In this document: positions 37,101 through 44,497 of the stretch, in pieces
Layout of the letters: every line of letters begins with the position of its first letter
Numbering within the stretch: position 1 is the first letter of the stretch
Assembly: GCF_016786215.1 (NCBI RefSeq)
Contig: NZ_JADOBG010000023.1
Coordinates: 62,001 to 126,000, forward strand
Length of the DNA stretch: 64,000 nt
Reading direction: 5' to 3'
Origin: Legionella bononiensis
Lineage (GTDB): Bacteria; Pseudomonadota; Gammaproteobacteria; Legionellales; Legionellaceae
The notes under the pieces: model-generated
What the model was told of the DNA's origin: nothing
The model's database searches: none
What the model saw: only the letters and a program-made list of their open reading frames with translations
Position numbers and translations under genes: made by a program

Positions 37101-40100
37101 ATAGAGCGCGTCTCTCGTCGGTACAAAAATCTGTTAGGTATTTTTATTGAATCAGACAGCTCACAGTCTCTTGATCATCTTCTTTATCAGTTTTTTAAAC
37201 ATGAGGATCTTGCTTATCATCAACCGCCAAGCGTTCAGTTCATGGATGTGGAACGTAACGATATTTCCCTATCATACCATCAGGAAAGACTACGATTTAT
37301 TGATCAATTTGAAACGGGAATTGTTTACGATTTAGCCCCAAGTTACCATAATATTCCAATTGTTGTGCAATTTTTTGCAGACTTGGATCTGGGGAAATTA
37401 CATCGGGTTGTTGAGGCTGTGTTAAAAAAACATGCTGTTCTACGTGGGATTTTTACAGAAGAGGATGGGCAGAATTGTTTTCGGATCCTGGATGTTCAAG
37501 AGGCAATTGAAGGCATTAACTTTAATGTTCAACAAATGAGTCATTTAAATTTGGAAGAAATATTGGCAGTTGTTGCTAAAGATGCTAATAAACCTTTTGC
37601 TATTGATGAACATCGTTTGCGGGTAGACATTTATTTACAACAGGAGCAGCACTTTATTTTGGTACTAACGGTACATCATAGTGTGTGTGATTTTCAATCT
37701 ACTCGTATTCTTGCAGATGAAATTGGGGACTGCTATCTGAATTTGGCCACAGAACAAGCTTCGTCAACATTGGCATTTATGGATTTTTCTTTATGGCAAC
37801 GTCATTTATCTTCAGAATTGATTGATCGCCTCTTTTTTTATTGGCGTTGGCAATTAGCTCTTCCCTTACAGGCGCTGAAATTACCAGAGGATCATTCACG
37901 ACCCCCTGTTCATCGTTATAGTCAGTCGAAAATTAGTGCTGAAATTTCTCCAGATTTGTTGTTAGGAGTGCAGCAGGTAGCATTGAATAGTAATGTATCT
38001 GAGGAGGAGGTATTTCTAGGGAGTCTTCAGGTTGTTCTTGCTCAATATTCAAGCACCAATGAGGTAGTTGTTGGTCGGGAACATGATAATCGGATTTGTT
38101 CAGATCTTGCCTATACCATAGGTCCGTTAGGGAATTTGACTGTGATTCGCAGTATTCTGGAACGGCATGATGAATTAAAAACTCATTTTTTCAAATTAAA
38201 ACAGCTCTGTGATTTGGCGGATCTGTATTCGGGATTGCCTTTTGATCAGCTCGTTAAAATGGTAAATCCTGAGAAAGATATGAGTCGCACTGCTCTTTTT
38301 GATGTTTTGTTTAAATATATGCAATCAGAGGGTGATGAAGCTAATTTAACGCCGAATTCCTACAAACATCTCGTGAATTATCTGGGTTATGGTAAATATG
38401 ATTACGTGTTTTTTATTAAAGCCGGTTCCTCATGCTCTGCAATTGATGTGATTTATAATCGCGATATTTATGATGAAGAATCAGCGCGGCAATTGTTAAG
38501 GCATTACATTGCGCTGCTGCAAAATCTTCCCAGATTACTTTATGAACGGATTGAAGACATTGACTTGTTAAGTGAAGAAGAAAAACGTATTCAATTAGAG
38601 GTGTGGAATCGTCCAGACATTAATTTTCCTAAAACTTTAACGATTGTTCAGCGTTTTGAGGAAATGGTCTGTTTGTACCCGCATCATATAGCTCTTCGTT
38701 TTGACCAAAATGAAATGACCTATGATGATCTTAACCGGATGACAAATCAACTCTCAGATTACTTAAAGCATCATGGAGTGGGTCGTGAGATGCTGGTAGG
38801 ATTACTCATGCCTCGTTCAATGGATATGATAGTTGTCATTTTGGCGGTGTTAAAGACGGGAGCTGCTTATTTACCCTTGGATGTTCATGCTCCAGAACGT
38901 CGTAATCAATACATCATTGATAATTCAAAAGTTCAATATCTTATTTCCGGCCTCTTGAATTCAGAACAGCTCATTGAACATGTTGCACATGTTTTAGACT
39001 GGAATTGCATTAAACAAGAATTACATCTCTATAGTCAGGAGAATCCTGGCTCTGATCTTAAAAGCTCAGATGCCGCGTATTGTATTTATACTTCTGGGAC
39101 AACAGGAGTGCCGAAGGGCGTTACTATCAGTCATCAAAATGTGATTAGGCTGTTTTTGAATGATGAGGCTTTATTTCCTTTTTCTGCAACAGATCGTTGG
39201 CTGCAATTTCATTCCTATCATTTTGATTTTTCGGTGTGGGAAATTTTTGGCGGATTGCTATTCGGTGGCTGTATTGTCCTCGTTGCCAAAGACGATACTC
39301 TTAATCCTTCCCGAATTCTAGAGTTATTAAGGATGGAAAGGATTAGCGTCTTAAATCAAACCCCCACTGCATTTTTTAGTTTAAGCCAGGAAGTAGTTGC
39401 TCAAGATTATCCTTCTTTGGATGCATTGCGGATGGTGATTTTTGGGGGTGAAAAGTTAGATACGCGGTACTTGCTGGAGTGGGTAACAAAATACCAACAC
39501 ATGAAAATGATTAATATGTACGGTATTACAGAAACAACCGTTCATGTTTCTTATAAAGAAATTCAATTGGAGGATATTCTCCATAATCGCAGCAACATTG
39601 GTAAGTCTATTCCCACGACGCTGATGTACATTATGGATCAGCATCAAAATCTTCTTCCTCCTGGAGTGCAAGGAGAAATATATGTGGGAGGCGCAGGGCT
39701 GGGGTATGGTTATCTTTATAACGAAACACTTACTGCAGAACGGTTCATTAACCATCCTTACCGAATTGGGGAGCGCCTGTATCGCTCGGGTGATCGCGGT
39801 AAGTTATTACTTAATGGTGAGGTAATTTATCATGGCAGGAATGATAATCAGGTAAATATACGTGGTTTTCGGATTGAACTTGGTGAAATTGAAACCTGCC
39901 TGTCTAAAATTCCAGGAATCACCCATGCAGTGGTTTTGGTAGATTACAGTATTGTAATGACCCCTAAAATAATTGCTTATTATGTGGCAGATAAAATCAT
40001 GCACAGTGCTGATATATTTTCTCAGTTACGTGATTTTCTGCCCCATTACATGATTCCTGCTTATCTTATTCAAGTTCCCAGGATCCCGCTTACCGTTCAA

Positions 40101-42503
40101 GGCAAAGTGGATAAAGCAGCCTTGCCATCGCCCACCGATCTAAAAAATGATGAGCTACATCGTTCAGAACCACAGACTGAGGTTGAAGTTATCTTGGCTC
40201 AGATCTGGGAGAATGTGCTGAGCCGTGAAAGCATCTATTTAGAGGATAATTTTTTTGATTTGGGGGGGGACTCTATCCTGATTATTGTTGCCATTTCCAA
40301 GGCAAGAGAGAAGGGAATTTATTTAACCCCAAAAGATTTTTTTATCGCTTCAACCCTTAAGGATTTAGTGAATTTGGCATCGTTTCATCAAAAGCAAATT
40401 GGGGCTCGACCAATCCCCTCAGACCCCTTTCCATTGAGTCCAATCCAGCATTGGTTTTTTGCCCGTGATTTAGCTCAGCCTAATCATTATAATCAATCGG
40501 TTTTGCTCAGGGCGAACGATTCCATACATGCTGAATTTTTACAGCAGGCACTGATTGAGTTGGTTCGCTATCATGATGCACTGCGGATTCGATTTAGTGA
40601 TGATAAAAAGGGACAATGGAAACAGACCTATCAAAATAAGGTCACTACCCAAGATATTCCCCTATTTGTATTAAAACCATGTGGACCCTCTGGCGGGTGG
40701 GAAGAGGGTGAGTTGCAGGCGGCGTTTACTCAATTACAAGCTGGTTTAAATATTCAAAATGGACCTCTCATAAGTGCTGCGCTTGTTCCAATGGCAGAGG
40801 GAACTAAGGATTTACTGTTTCTTGTAATTCATCATCTGGTTGTTGATACTGTTTCCTGGCATTTAATCATCAATGATTTGGAATTAATATACAAAGCAAA
40901 ACTTGCGGGAGTTGATGCGGATTTGCCATCTAAAACATCTTCTTTTTATGATTGGGTCTTGGCACTTGAAACCTACAAAAACTCATGGTCTTGCAAGCTG
41001 CAGAACAATTTTTGGCACAGTATTGTGCAATCCGATAAACTGCTGAAATCCAGAGAAGAAAAAAACAATCAACTACAATACAGCGCTGCCAGCTGCTCCT
41101 TGAGTTTAGGAAAGAAAGTTACTCAAACTCTTGGTAAAGCCTTGGCGAAACGCTCTGATATTTCCATTGACGATATTATTTTTGTTGCCGTTTATAATGC
41201 ATGTCAGTCCACCTTGGATGATGAATTTATTTGTTATAAAGAAGGCCACGGGCGGGTTGGTGATTTATTAGGGGTTGATCTGACGCGCACGGTAGGTTGG
41301 TTTACCAGTTTATATCCAATAATGGCTGGTGCTCCTGTTGCCAATCATGATGAGAATCAATCAAGAACCAACCTCCTGTTGTGGTTGCAACGCAAGAGGC
41401 TCATTCCTGATGAGGGCATTGGGTATGGTTTGATACGTTATGGTGGCACTCATGAGGAGGTGTTTGAACCATCACAAAAATATCGAATTGGTATTAATTT
41501 CTTGGGACGTCATGAAATTACAAGACAAAAGGCTTTATTTTCTCAAAGCGATTTAGCGTGCGGAGTAGAGTCCTCTTCCCAAAACCATCGATTTTTCGAT
41601 GTGAATATAAATGGGTGGATAGGTTCTAATGGCCTGGAACTAAAAATAGCTTATGACGCGAATACATTTGGTGCTGATTCTGTTCGGTATTTTACCAATA
41701 TACTACGCAATACACTACATGATATAGAGCAGACGCTAAAACAAATACCTTCTGACTCCGTGCAATTGAATCAGGTTACCCTGGGAAGCCAACCTCAGTT
41801 TAAGCCTGTCTTGTCGTGGAGCGAAGAAGCCACTAATACACCGTTATTTTTATTTCCGCCACTGTTGGGCGGAGCTGAAACGTATATAGAACTTGCTAAT
41901 CGTCTTGGTTCTGATCGCCCGATTTATTCTCTCGAATCGTATAATTTACATAGTGGTTATTCTTCGGTGTCTGATTTGTCTGAGTTAGCCAGATTTTACA
42001 GCGCGGTCATTTTAGCTATTTTGCAGGACTTTCCAGCCCATAATAAAATTTGTCTGGGAGGATGGTCCATGGGGGGGCTTCTTGCTTGGGAAGTAGCGCA
42101 TCAATTGGCAAAAAAATCTATAGTTATCGAGAAATTGTATTTAGTGGATACACCCGTACATTTGGCTAACCATTTCTTTAATGCATCTGAAATTGCATTT
42201 GAACGCTACCTGTCTCAGCTTATGGACATTGCTAAAATGAATGAATCTCTGAAAGAAAAATACTACAAAGTATATGAATCCGAGCGAATTGCGATTGCGA
42301 ACTATTCCATTCAACCTAACGAGTGCGATGTAGTGTTATTTGCTGCACAAGCAAGTTATGGTGATTTGCATGAGGGATGGTCTCAGTTTGCACGCAAGGT
42401 TGAGTTTTATGATGTTCCCGGATCACATTTCGATATCATGAAAGATGATAATCTGGAAAAAATAGCATCTGTAATAAACGGTCACGTGAAACAAAAGGAT
42501 TAA
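31122..42503 (+). CDS. Nonribosomal peptide synthetase, TubC-C-A-T-E-C-C-A-T-E-TE
   Basis: 3793 residues. Residues 1-55 form a TubC-type docking domain (DDFFRALKKEHILL, DGKLICHV). C1: HHLILDG at 196-202. A1: YTSGTTG at 673, pocket code read as DLKTVGSDIK (D719, K723), unassigned. T1: S1074. E1: NHFVVDTVSW at 1254 (first His is Asn), TVGWFTSFFP. C2: HHLLLDG at 1723-1729. C3 directly follows, HHSVCDF at 2185-2191. A2: YTSGTTG at 2656, pocket code DFWNIGMVHK (D2702, W2706, N2745), the canonical threonine code. T2: S3051. E2: HHLVVDT at 3237. The C-terminal thioesterase has GWSMGG (S3649) and GSHFDIM (H3769). It should extend the upstream aminoacyl by two residues, epimerise both, and release the product. 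The ATG at 31125 is an alternative start. Confidence 0.94.
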   Translation: MMTVDDFFRALKKEHILLTEQDGKLICHVRKGCDLVPEYRLFLKQNKEEILKKLKHLSNSNSTKKMYGLTPLQEGLLFHSLDSSNDLSLYCQQKCWEIEHNIDLHVFKKAWQILFDRYDVLRTRFIWQQLDRPQQEIVDEVELPWFEYDIKDTSADLDTFLANDWRAGFDLMQAPLIRLILIKVNGKPCRFVFTHHHLILDGWSSTLLFQELEALYSEGVSGELSHVHSSGPSHSSLVGWLEKQDSRAGLQFWKEHLRGFAEANSLPVRLNQEVITRTLGTKQASIFEHRLDPVFSKACVEFARNNGITINALMQFSWGLLLSIYSGSNDVLFGMVSSGRTATIDDAEHIIGMCINTLPFRVKITARLSVFEHLKQVHIDIQKANMYGFLKLVDLRKYTELEAGVDFFSSLFLFENYPGRKKALSDATPWHNRTIQEKTNVPVTLQVFDELDQCLWLKLQLAPDISFQLNGKRLLYHYEGVLNWIIQHIDKSPSECDYLSEEERIKILRWSQGPVKERDKTVLSIYYANPCFNSDKILLEHDGLPLSFAAFEALTNQWANLLHSNYQVTQGDAIAFLLTEPSAAVVLMFSILKLGAHYVPLHQDWPIARQQKAVIDAGVTLWITDANATLSSKELPAAITLCSYAEEVPHLEHYSKDFKADSITPHELVYTIYTSGTTGVPKGASVYHQSVSNVIRWCEETTPIELDSKFLIISSFSFDLTQKNILTPICLGAELHFLPEGHFDILAILTIIESKKITHLTCTPSVFRLLLDEAEADNFQCMSSLKHIVFGGEKLQLPKLAAWMASGFYAANLHNSYGPTECTDIVTCFTLPSGSSLSEVPREFSIGTPVPNLKVYILSKENRLEGIGVPGELCIGGMGVGCGYRSDKELTQQRFVSNPIDRAERIYHTGDWGIWREDGLIHFLGRKDAQIKYHGHRIDLTEIERVLNNQPELKQSAIALQGDEGKEKIIAYCVPLNIDEPINTEFLRTQLLQELPQYMIPHVFIELTEIPLTHNGKLNRAALPLLDREVFELQEDFVAPVTQEEQQLAQIWAEVLGQSQIGINDNFFSLGGDSILGIQVVAKARTLGLSFEAHNLFQYPTVYELAKIAHQSKALIIDQGLASGTFPLSPPQAWFLSKQPDNPSHFNQSFLFKFKKTVAQNSLEVALKELVNHHDALRLRLRKGHQTTDVTFYDAQDHAFAPFLHQVKVQKEQDIEDVCDSYQASLDIEQGPVMVAVLIEGPEPKDMRLFLAINHFVVDTVSWRIILEDFQALIEQLEMKKTISLPKKTSSYRSWVEGLQQAANSTLQNELPYWEKICSGYRPVPVELNPDYFPKRHETELVHISWTKEQTQNLLTQAHVAYNTRMNDLLLAALSLAFWRWQHIEQLWFNLEGHGREPITPDVDISRTVGWFTSFFPQKLTFKTDCSDNYAEIIKSIKEQIRKVPNQGAGFGPLWCYLNECTLNIACNVSFNYLGQLDSSFNEGWLLSLASENKGRERSQNHRSPFQLDLNAAILDHQFTMRVRYSPKNYREESVRHFAELFNVSLDQLVAHCLAQSSSTKTPSDFNQINITQDTIDKLSKNGGMEHAFPLTPLQEGMLFHSVSSPGDDVYCTQVCMKFSAEDFNSIDFKQAWEQLVEKYDVFRTRFVWEDVERPFQVVYAARKLKWNEFDWQEYTEVKIEELYQEFLYKDRQQGFDFTQDGLYRISLIRFSENTFACVFTHHHLLLDGWSISLLIDEVVKKYINANNSKKNGSKVASYGSFVTVFYQTNKEECKEFWHDYLRGFDQTTTLGFANNALDVHKQIKSVSRLSTHLDGALSDKCRQCAKAAHVSLSTFMEYTWAVLLYLYNGERDIVLGNVSSIRHLEGMTHSEYMVGLFIATLPKRISLKLNQPIIEQLHELNLMSQKLVKYSNVSLKEIQQETALDPKASLFSSLFAFENYPINTAWVKHDRFHLLEKKTYEKNNYPFTLFVIPKAEVELRFVWDGECFDKVAIERVSRRYKNLLGIFIESDSSQSLDHLLYQFFKHEDLAYHQPPSVQFMDVERNDISLSYHQERLRFIDQFETGIVYDLAPSYHNIPIVVQFFADLDLGKLHRVVEAVLKKHAVLRGIFTEEDGQNCFRILDVQEAIEGINFNVQQMSHLNLEEILAVVAKDANKPFAIDEHRLRVDIYLQQEQHFILVLTVHHSVCDFQSTRILADEIGDCYLNLATEQASSTLAFMDFSLWQRHLSSELIDRLFFYWRWQLALPLQALKLPEDHSRPPVHRYSQSKISAEISPDLLLGVQQVALNSNVSEEEVFLGSLQVVLAQYSSTNEVVVGREHDNRICSDLAYTIGPLGNLTVIRSILERHDELKTHFFKLKQLCDLADLYSGLPFDQLVKMVNPEKDMSRTALFDVLFKYMQSEGDEANLTPNSYKHLVNYLGYGKYDYVFFIKAGSSCSAIDVIYNRDIYDEESARQLLRHYIALLQNLPRLLYERIEDIDLLSEEEKRIQLEVWNRPDINFPKTLTIVQRFEEMVCLYPHHIALRFDQNEMTYDDLNRMTNQLSDYLKHHGVGREMLVGLLMPRSMDMIVVILAVLKTGAAYLPLDVHAPERRNQYIIDNSKVQYLISGLLNSEQLIEHVAHVLDWNCIKQELHLYSQENPGSDLKSSDAAYCIYTSGTTGVPKGVTISHQNVIRLFLNDEALFPFSATDRWLQFHSYHFDFSVWEIFGGLLFGGCIVLVAKDDTLNPSRILELLRMERISVLNQTPTAFFSLSQEVVAQDYPSLDALRMVIFGGEKLDTRYLLEWVTKYQHMKMINMYGITETTVHVSYKEIQLEDILHNRSNIGKSIPTTLMYIMDQHQNLLPPGVQGEIYVGGAGLGYGYLYNETLTAERFINHPYRIGERLYRSGDRGKLLLNGEVIYHGRNDNQVNIRGFRIELGEIETCLSKIPGITHAVVLVDYSIVMTPKIIAYYVADKIMHSADIFSQLRDFLPHYMIPAYLIQVPRIPLTVQGKVDKAALPSPTDLKNDELHRSEPQTEVEVILAQIWENVLSRESIYLEDNFFDLGGDSILIIVAISKAREKGIYLTPKDFFIASTLKDLVNLASFHQKQIGARPIPSDPFPLSPIQHWFFARDLAQPNHYNQSVLLRANDSIHAEFLQQALIELVRYHDALRIRFSDDKKGQWKQTYQNKVTTQDIPLFVLKPCGPSGGWEEGELQAAFTQLQAGLNIQNGPLISAALVPMAEGTKDLLFLVIHHLVVDTVSWHLIINDLELIYKAKLAGVDADLPSKTSSFYDWVLALETYKNSWSCKLQNNFWHSIVQSDKLLKSREEKNNQLQYSAASCSLSLGKKVTQTLGKALAKRSDISIDDIIFVAVYNACQSTLDDEFICYKEGHGRVGDLLGVDLTRTVGWFTSLYPIMAGAPVANHDENQSRTNLLLWLQRKRLIPDEGIGYGLIRYGGTHEEVFEPSQKYRIGINFLGRHEITRQKALFSQSDLACGVESSSQNHRFFDVNINGWIGSNGLELKIAYDANTFGADSVRYFTNILRNTLHDIEQTLKQIPSDSVQLNQVTLGSQPQFKPVLSWSEEATNTPLFLFPPLLGGAETYIELANRLGSDRPIYSLESYNLHSGYSSVSDLSELARFYSAVILAILQDFPAHNKICLGGWSMGGLLAWEVAHQLAKKSIVIEKLYLVDTPVHLANHFFNASEIAFERYLSQLMDIAKMNESLKEKYYKVYESERIAIANYSIQPNECDVVLFAAQASYGDLHEGWSQFARKVEFYDVPGSHFDIMKDDNLEKIASVINGHVKQKD
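42478..42493. other. parS-like sequence inside the 3' end of the synthetase gene
   Basis: ACGGTCACGTGAAACA matches 12 of 16 bases of the bacterial parS consensus TGTTTCACGTGAAACA, with the right half and central CACGTG perfect. It is also coding sequence, so it may be chance. Confidence 0.25.
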
Positions 42504-42506
42504 CAA

Positions 42507-43175
42507 ATGAACAAATTACAGGATAAAACTCGAACAAGTGCTGGAAGAAATCTAAAAAAATACTCCAAGGACTATCTAGCCGCTATTGAGAAGCGACAAG
42601 GGCGAGGAGAATCTTTAACTATTGAGGAAGCCTATCAATTATATTCCAGTGTTCAGGCAACATCGATGATTCCCGGAGTGATGGCTGAAGTGGGTGTCTA
42701 TAAAGGAGGATCTGCTGTTATTCTTTGTGAGGCAAAAGGAGATCGGGCGCTATATCTTTTTGATACCTTTACTGGAATGCCAATGACGGAGGTTTCAACT
42801 GATGCGGATGCCTGGGGTAGAAAAACGCATCGAGACACATCCGTGGAAGGTGTTCAAGAGTTCTTGTCTGAATACTCTAATGTTGAAATCATTCCAGGAA
42901 TTTTTCCACAAAGTATTCCTGAACAATTTAAGTCAATGTCCTTTTCTTTTGTAAATTTAGATGTGGATTTATATCAACTTACTTTGGAGGCATTAAAATT
43001 CTTCTGGCCGCGGATGTCCGTGGGCGGGCGTTTAATTTCTCATAATTATAATTCAGTTTGTTATGATATTGATGATACGCCTGGAGTAAAAAAAGCCTTT
43101 AAGGAATACTTTAAGGATAGTCAGCACCTTATTGTGGAGGTAGCTGAAACTCAATGTCTGGTGATGAAGTGTTAA
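42507..43175 (+). CDS. TylF/MycF-type SAM-dependent O-methyltransferase
   Basis: A 222-residue class I methyltransferase of the macrocin O-methyltransferase (TylF) family: MAEVGVYKGGSAV at about 54-66 binds SAM, YLFDTFTGMP at about 84-93, and the family signature DVDLYQLTLEALKFFWPRMSVGG (quoted in part: DVDLYQLTLEAL) at about 151. Family members usually have an Asp-Asp pair after GG (xxDDY) that binds Mg2+; here that site reads SHNYN. It begins 3 bases after the synthetase stop, so it belongs to the same operon and is a good candidate for tailoring the peptide, for example on a hydroxyl. Substrate inferred only from context. Confidence 0.82.
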   Translation: MNKLQDKTRTSAGRNLKKYSKDYLAAIEKRQGRGESLTIEEAYQLYSSVQATSMIPGVMAEVGVYKGGSAVILCEAKGDRALYLFDTFTGMPMTEVSTDADAWGRKTHRDTSVEGVQEFLSEYSNVEIIPGIFPQSIPEQFKSMSFSFVNLDVDLYQLTLEALKFFWPRMSVGGRLISHNYNSVCYDIDDTPGVKKAFKEYFKDSQHLIVEVAETQCLVMKC

Positions 43176-43635
43176 GGAATTTGCCGCTTGCTTGTTGGTT
43201 AATAACTCATGTGACGCACGATCAAATTGAAGCGGCCATATTTTTAATCACCGATAACTTTCTTCTCGTTTGTCTGATTTTTATATCAATAGGCGATATC
43301 TTTTTATAATCACTTTATATCCTGTTGGGACACTGAAGTCAGCATAGCGAACCATGCGATAGAGGATATTTATCTTTTTGAGTACTGTCCCTTTATCATC
43401 AGAGTAATGCCAGTAGTACACTTACAATTTCGGATGCGACCGCTTGATTTCGCAACCAACGTTCAAAAAAATACCCATTGATTTGAGATAGGTTTGGTAA
43501 ATAAGGTAAAAATATTGACATTATTGGGTATAATATGAGATATTCACTTTGCGAGGTTGGACTTGCTATGTGTCATTCCACTGGGTCAATTGGCGACACA
43601 CTGATTGGCCCTTTCTATTTATATCCCATCCCCTT
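43176..43635. other. Intergenic region after the synthetase operon
   Basis: About 460 bases between two convergent genes. It holds a probable broken gene on the minus strand at 43281-43521 (listed separately). I see no clear terminator after the methyltransferase gene. Confidence 0.5.
43281..43521 (-). pseudogene. Probable frameshifted gene remnant
   Basis: From an ATG at 43521 the minus strand reads MSIFLPYLPNLSQING, then FFERWLRNQAVASEI. Near 43425 the coding sense shifts frame and continues as VYYWHYSDDKGTVLKKIN, then YRMVRYADFSVPTGYKV to a stop at 43281. Both halves look like protein sequence, so one frameshift has probably broken a gene of about 80 codons or the end of a longer one. The first part faintly recalls the C-terminal region of DDE transposases, but I cannot assign it. 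Confidence 0.4.
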
Positions 43636-44241
43636 TTAAAAACTACTCAAGACGAGTTTAATTCCGATAAATGTCATCAATACGCCACTAAACAATTCAA
43701 TACCTTGCCATACGGTAGTTTTGGTCAGGATATTGGAAAAATAACGTGTAGTCATGGTCAACGAACTAAACCATAACAGGCTTGAAGAGATAACCCCTAA
43801 TAAGAAGGCCATTTTATGATCTGGAAATTGGCTGCTTCCGCTGCCGATGATGACCAGCGTATCGATAATGGCATGAGGATTCAATAAACTGAAGCCCAAG
43901 GCAAATAAGACAATCTGAATTCTGTTATGAGGTTGAGGTGTCTTGTCGGATTCTTTTTTATGATGCGTGAACGCACTTCGGAACGCTTTTATAGCATAAT
44001 AAAGTAGAAACGCGGCGCCAAACCAAACCAGCCATATTTGCAGGGTGGGGTGAACTAATAGTATTTGATGCAAGCCAGCTACACTGGCACAGGCTAGAAT
44101 AATATCGCAGATAAAACATATCATAGCGGATAATGCAGCATGATTTCTGCGCGCACCTTGTTTAATCAGAAAGACATTCTGAGGTCCCAGGGCCATGATT
44201 AACGACAAGCCCAAGAGTAATCCATTGAAATAAATAAACAT
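43636..44241 (-). CDS. LysE/ArgO-family amino acid exporter
   Basis: A 201-residue protein with six membrane helices. The family signature GLSLIMALGPQNVFLIKQG (quoted as ALGPQNVFLIKQG, about 17-29) is typical of LysE/ArgO, which export basic amino acids across the inner membrane. The second conserved region GFSLLNPHAIIDTLVIIG (NPHAIIDT) is also present. No LysG-type regulator is next to it. It is transcribed toward the synthetase operon but separated by a remnant, so a link to peptide export is possible but unsupported. Lys or Arg export is the default expectation. Confidence 0.88.
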   Translation of the reverse strand: MFIYFNGLLLGLSLIMALGPQNVFLIKQGARRNHAALSAMICFICDIILACASVAGLHQILLVHPTLQIWLVWFGAAFLLYYAIKAFRSAFTHHKKESDKTPQPHNRIQIVLFALGFSLLNPHAIIDTLVIIGSGSSQFPDHKMAFLLGVISSSLLWFSSLTMTTRYFSNILTKTTVWQGIELFSGVLMTFIGIKLVLSSF

Positions 44242-44497
44242 AAATTTAAAAAAAAATAATATAAAAAGGCAGGTGATTATAACATATATTTGTCACTTGC
44301 ACCGGTGTTTATGATTTGAATTTAGACTATGAGACCATGAAAATGGCAAAGGGAGCGATTTGAACTCTGTAAAGAGTATTTGCAGTTAGCTATTGATAAA
44401 TGGTTTCATCGAGTCAGAGCACTATAATTCAGTTAAGAATTCTGAATGGAAATGGGTAGATAGGAACAAAAATTCTTAAATTAAGGGCAGTATTGTG

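Noticed and set aside
43515-43534. TTGACA and TATAAT boxes
   Set aside because: They are only 8 bases apart, so they cannot form one sigma70 promoter.
44330-44420. Short plus-strand coding-like scrap (ERFELCKEYLQLAIDKWF)
   Set aside because: Fewer than 30 codons with no start codon in frame; too short to call a pseudogene.
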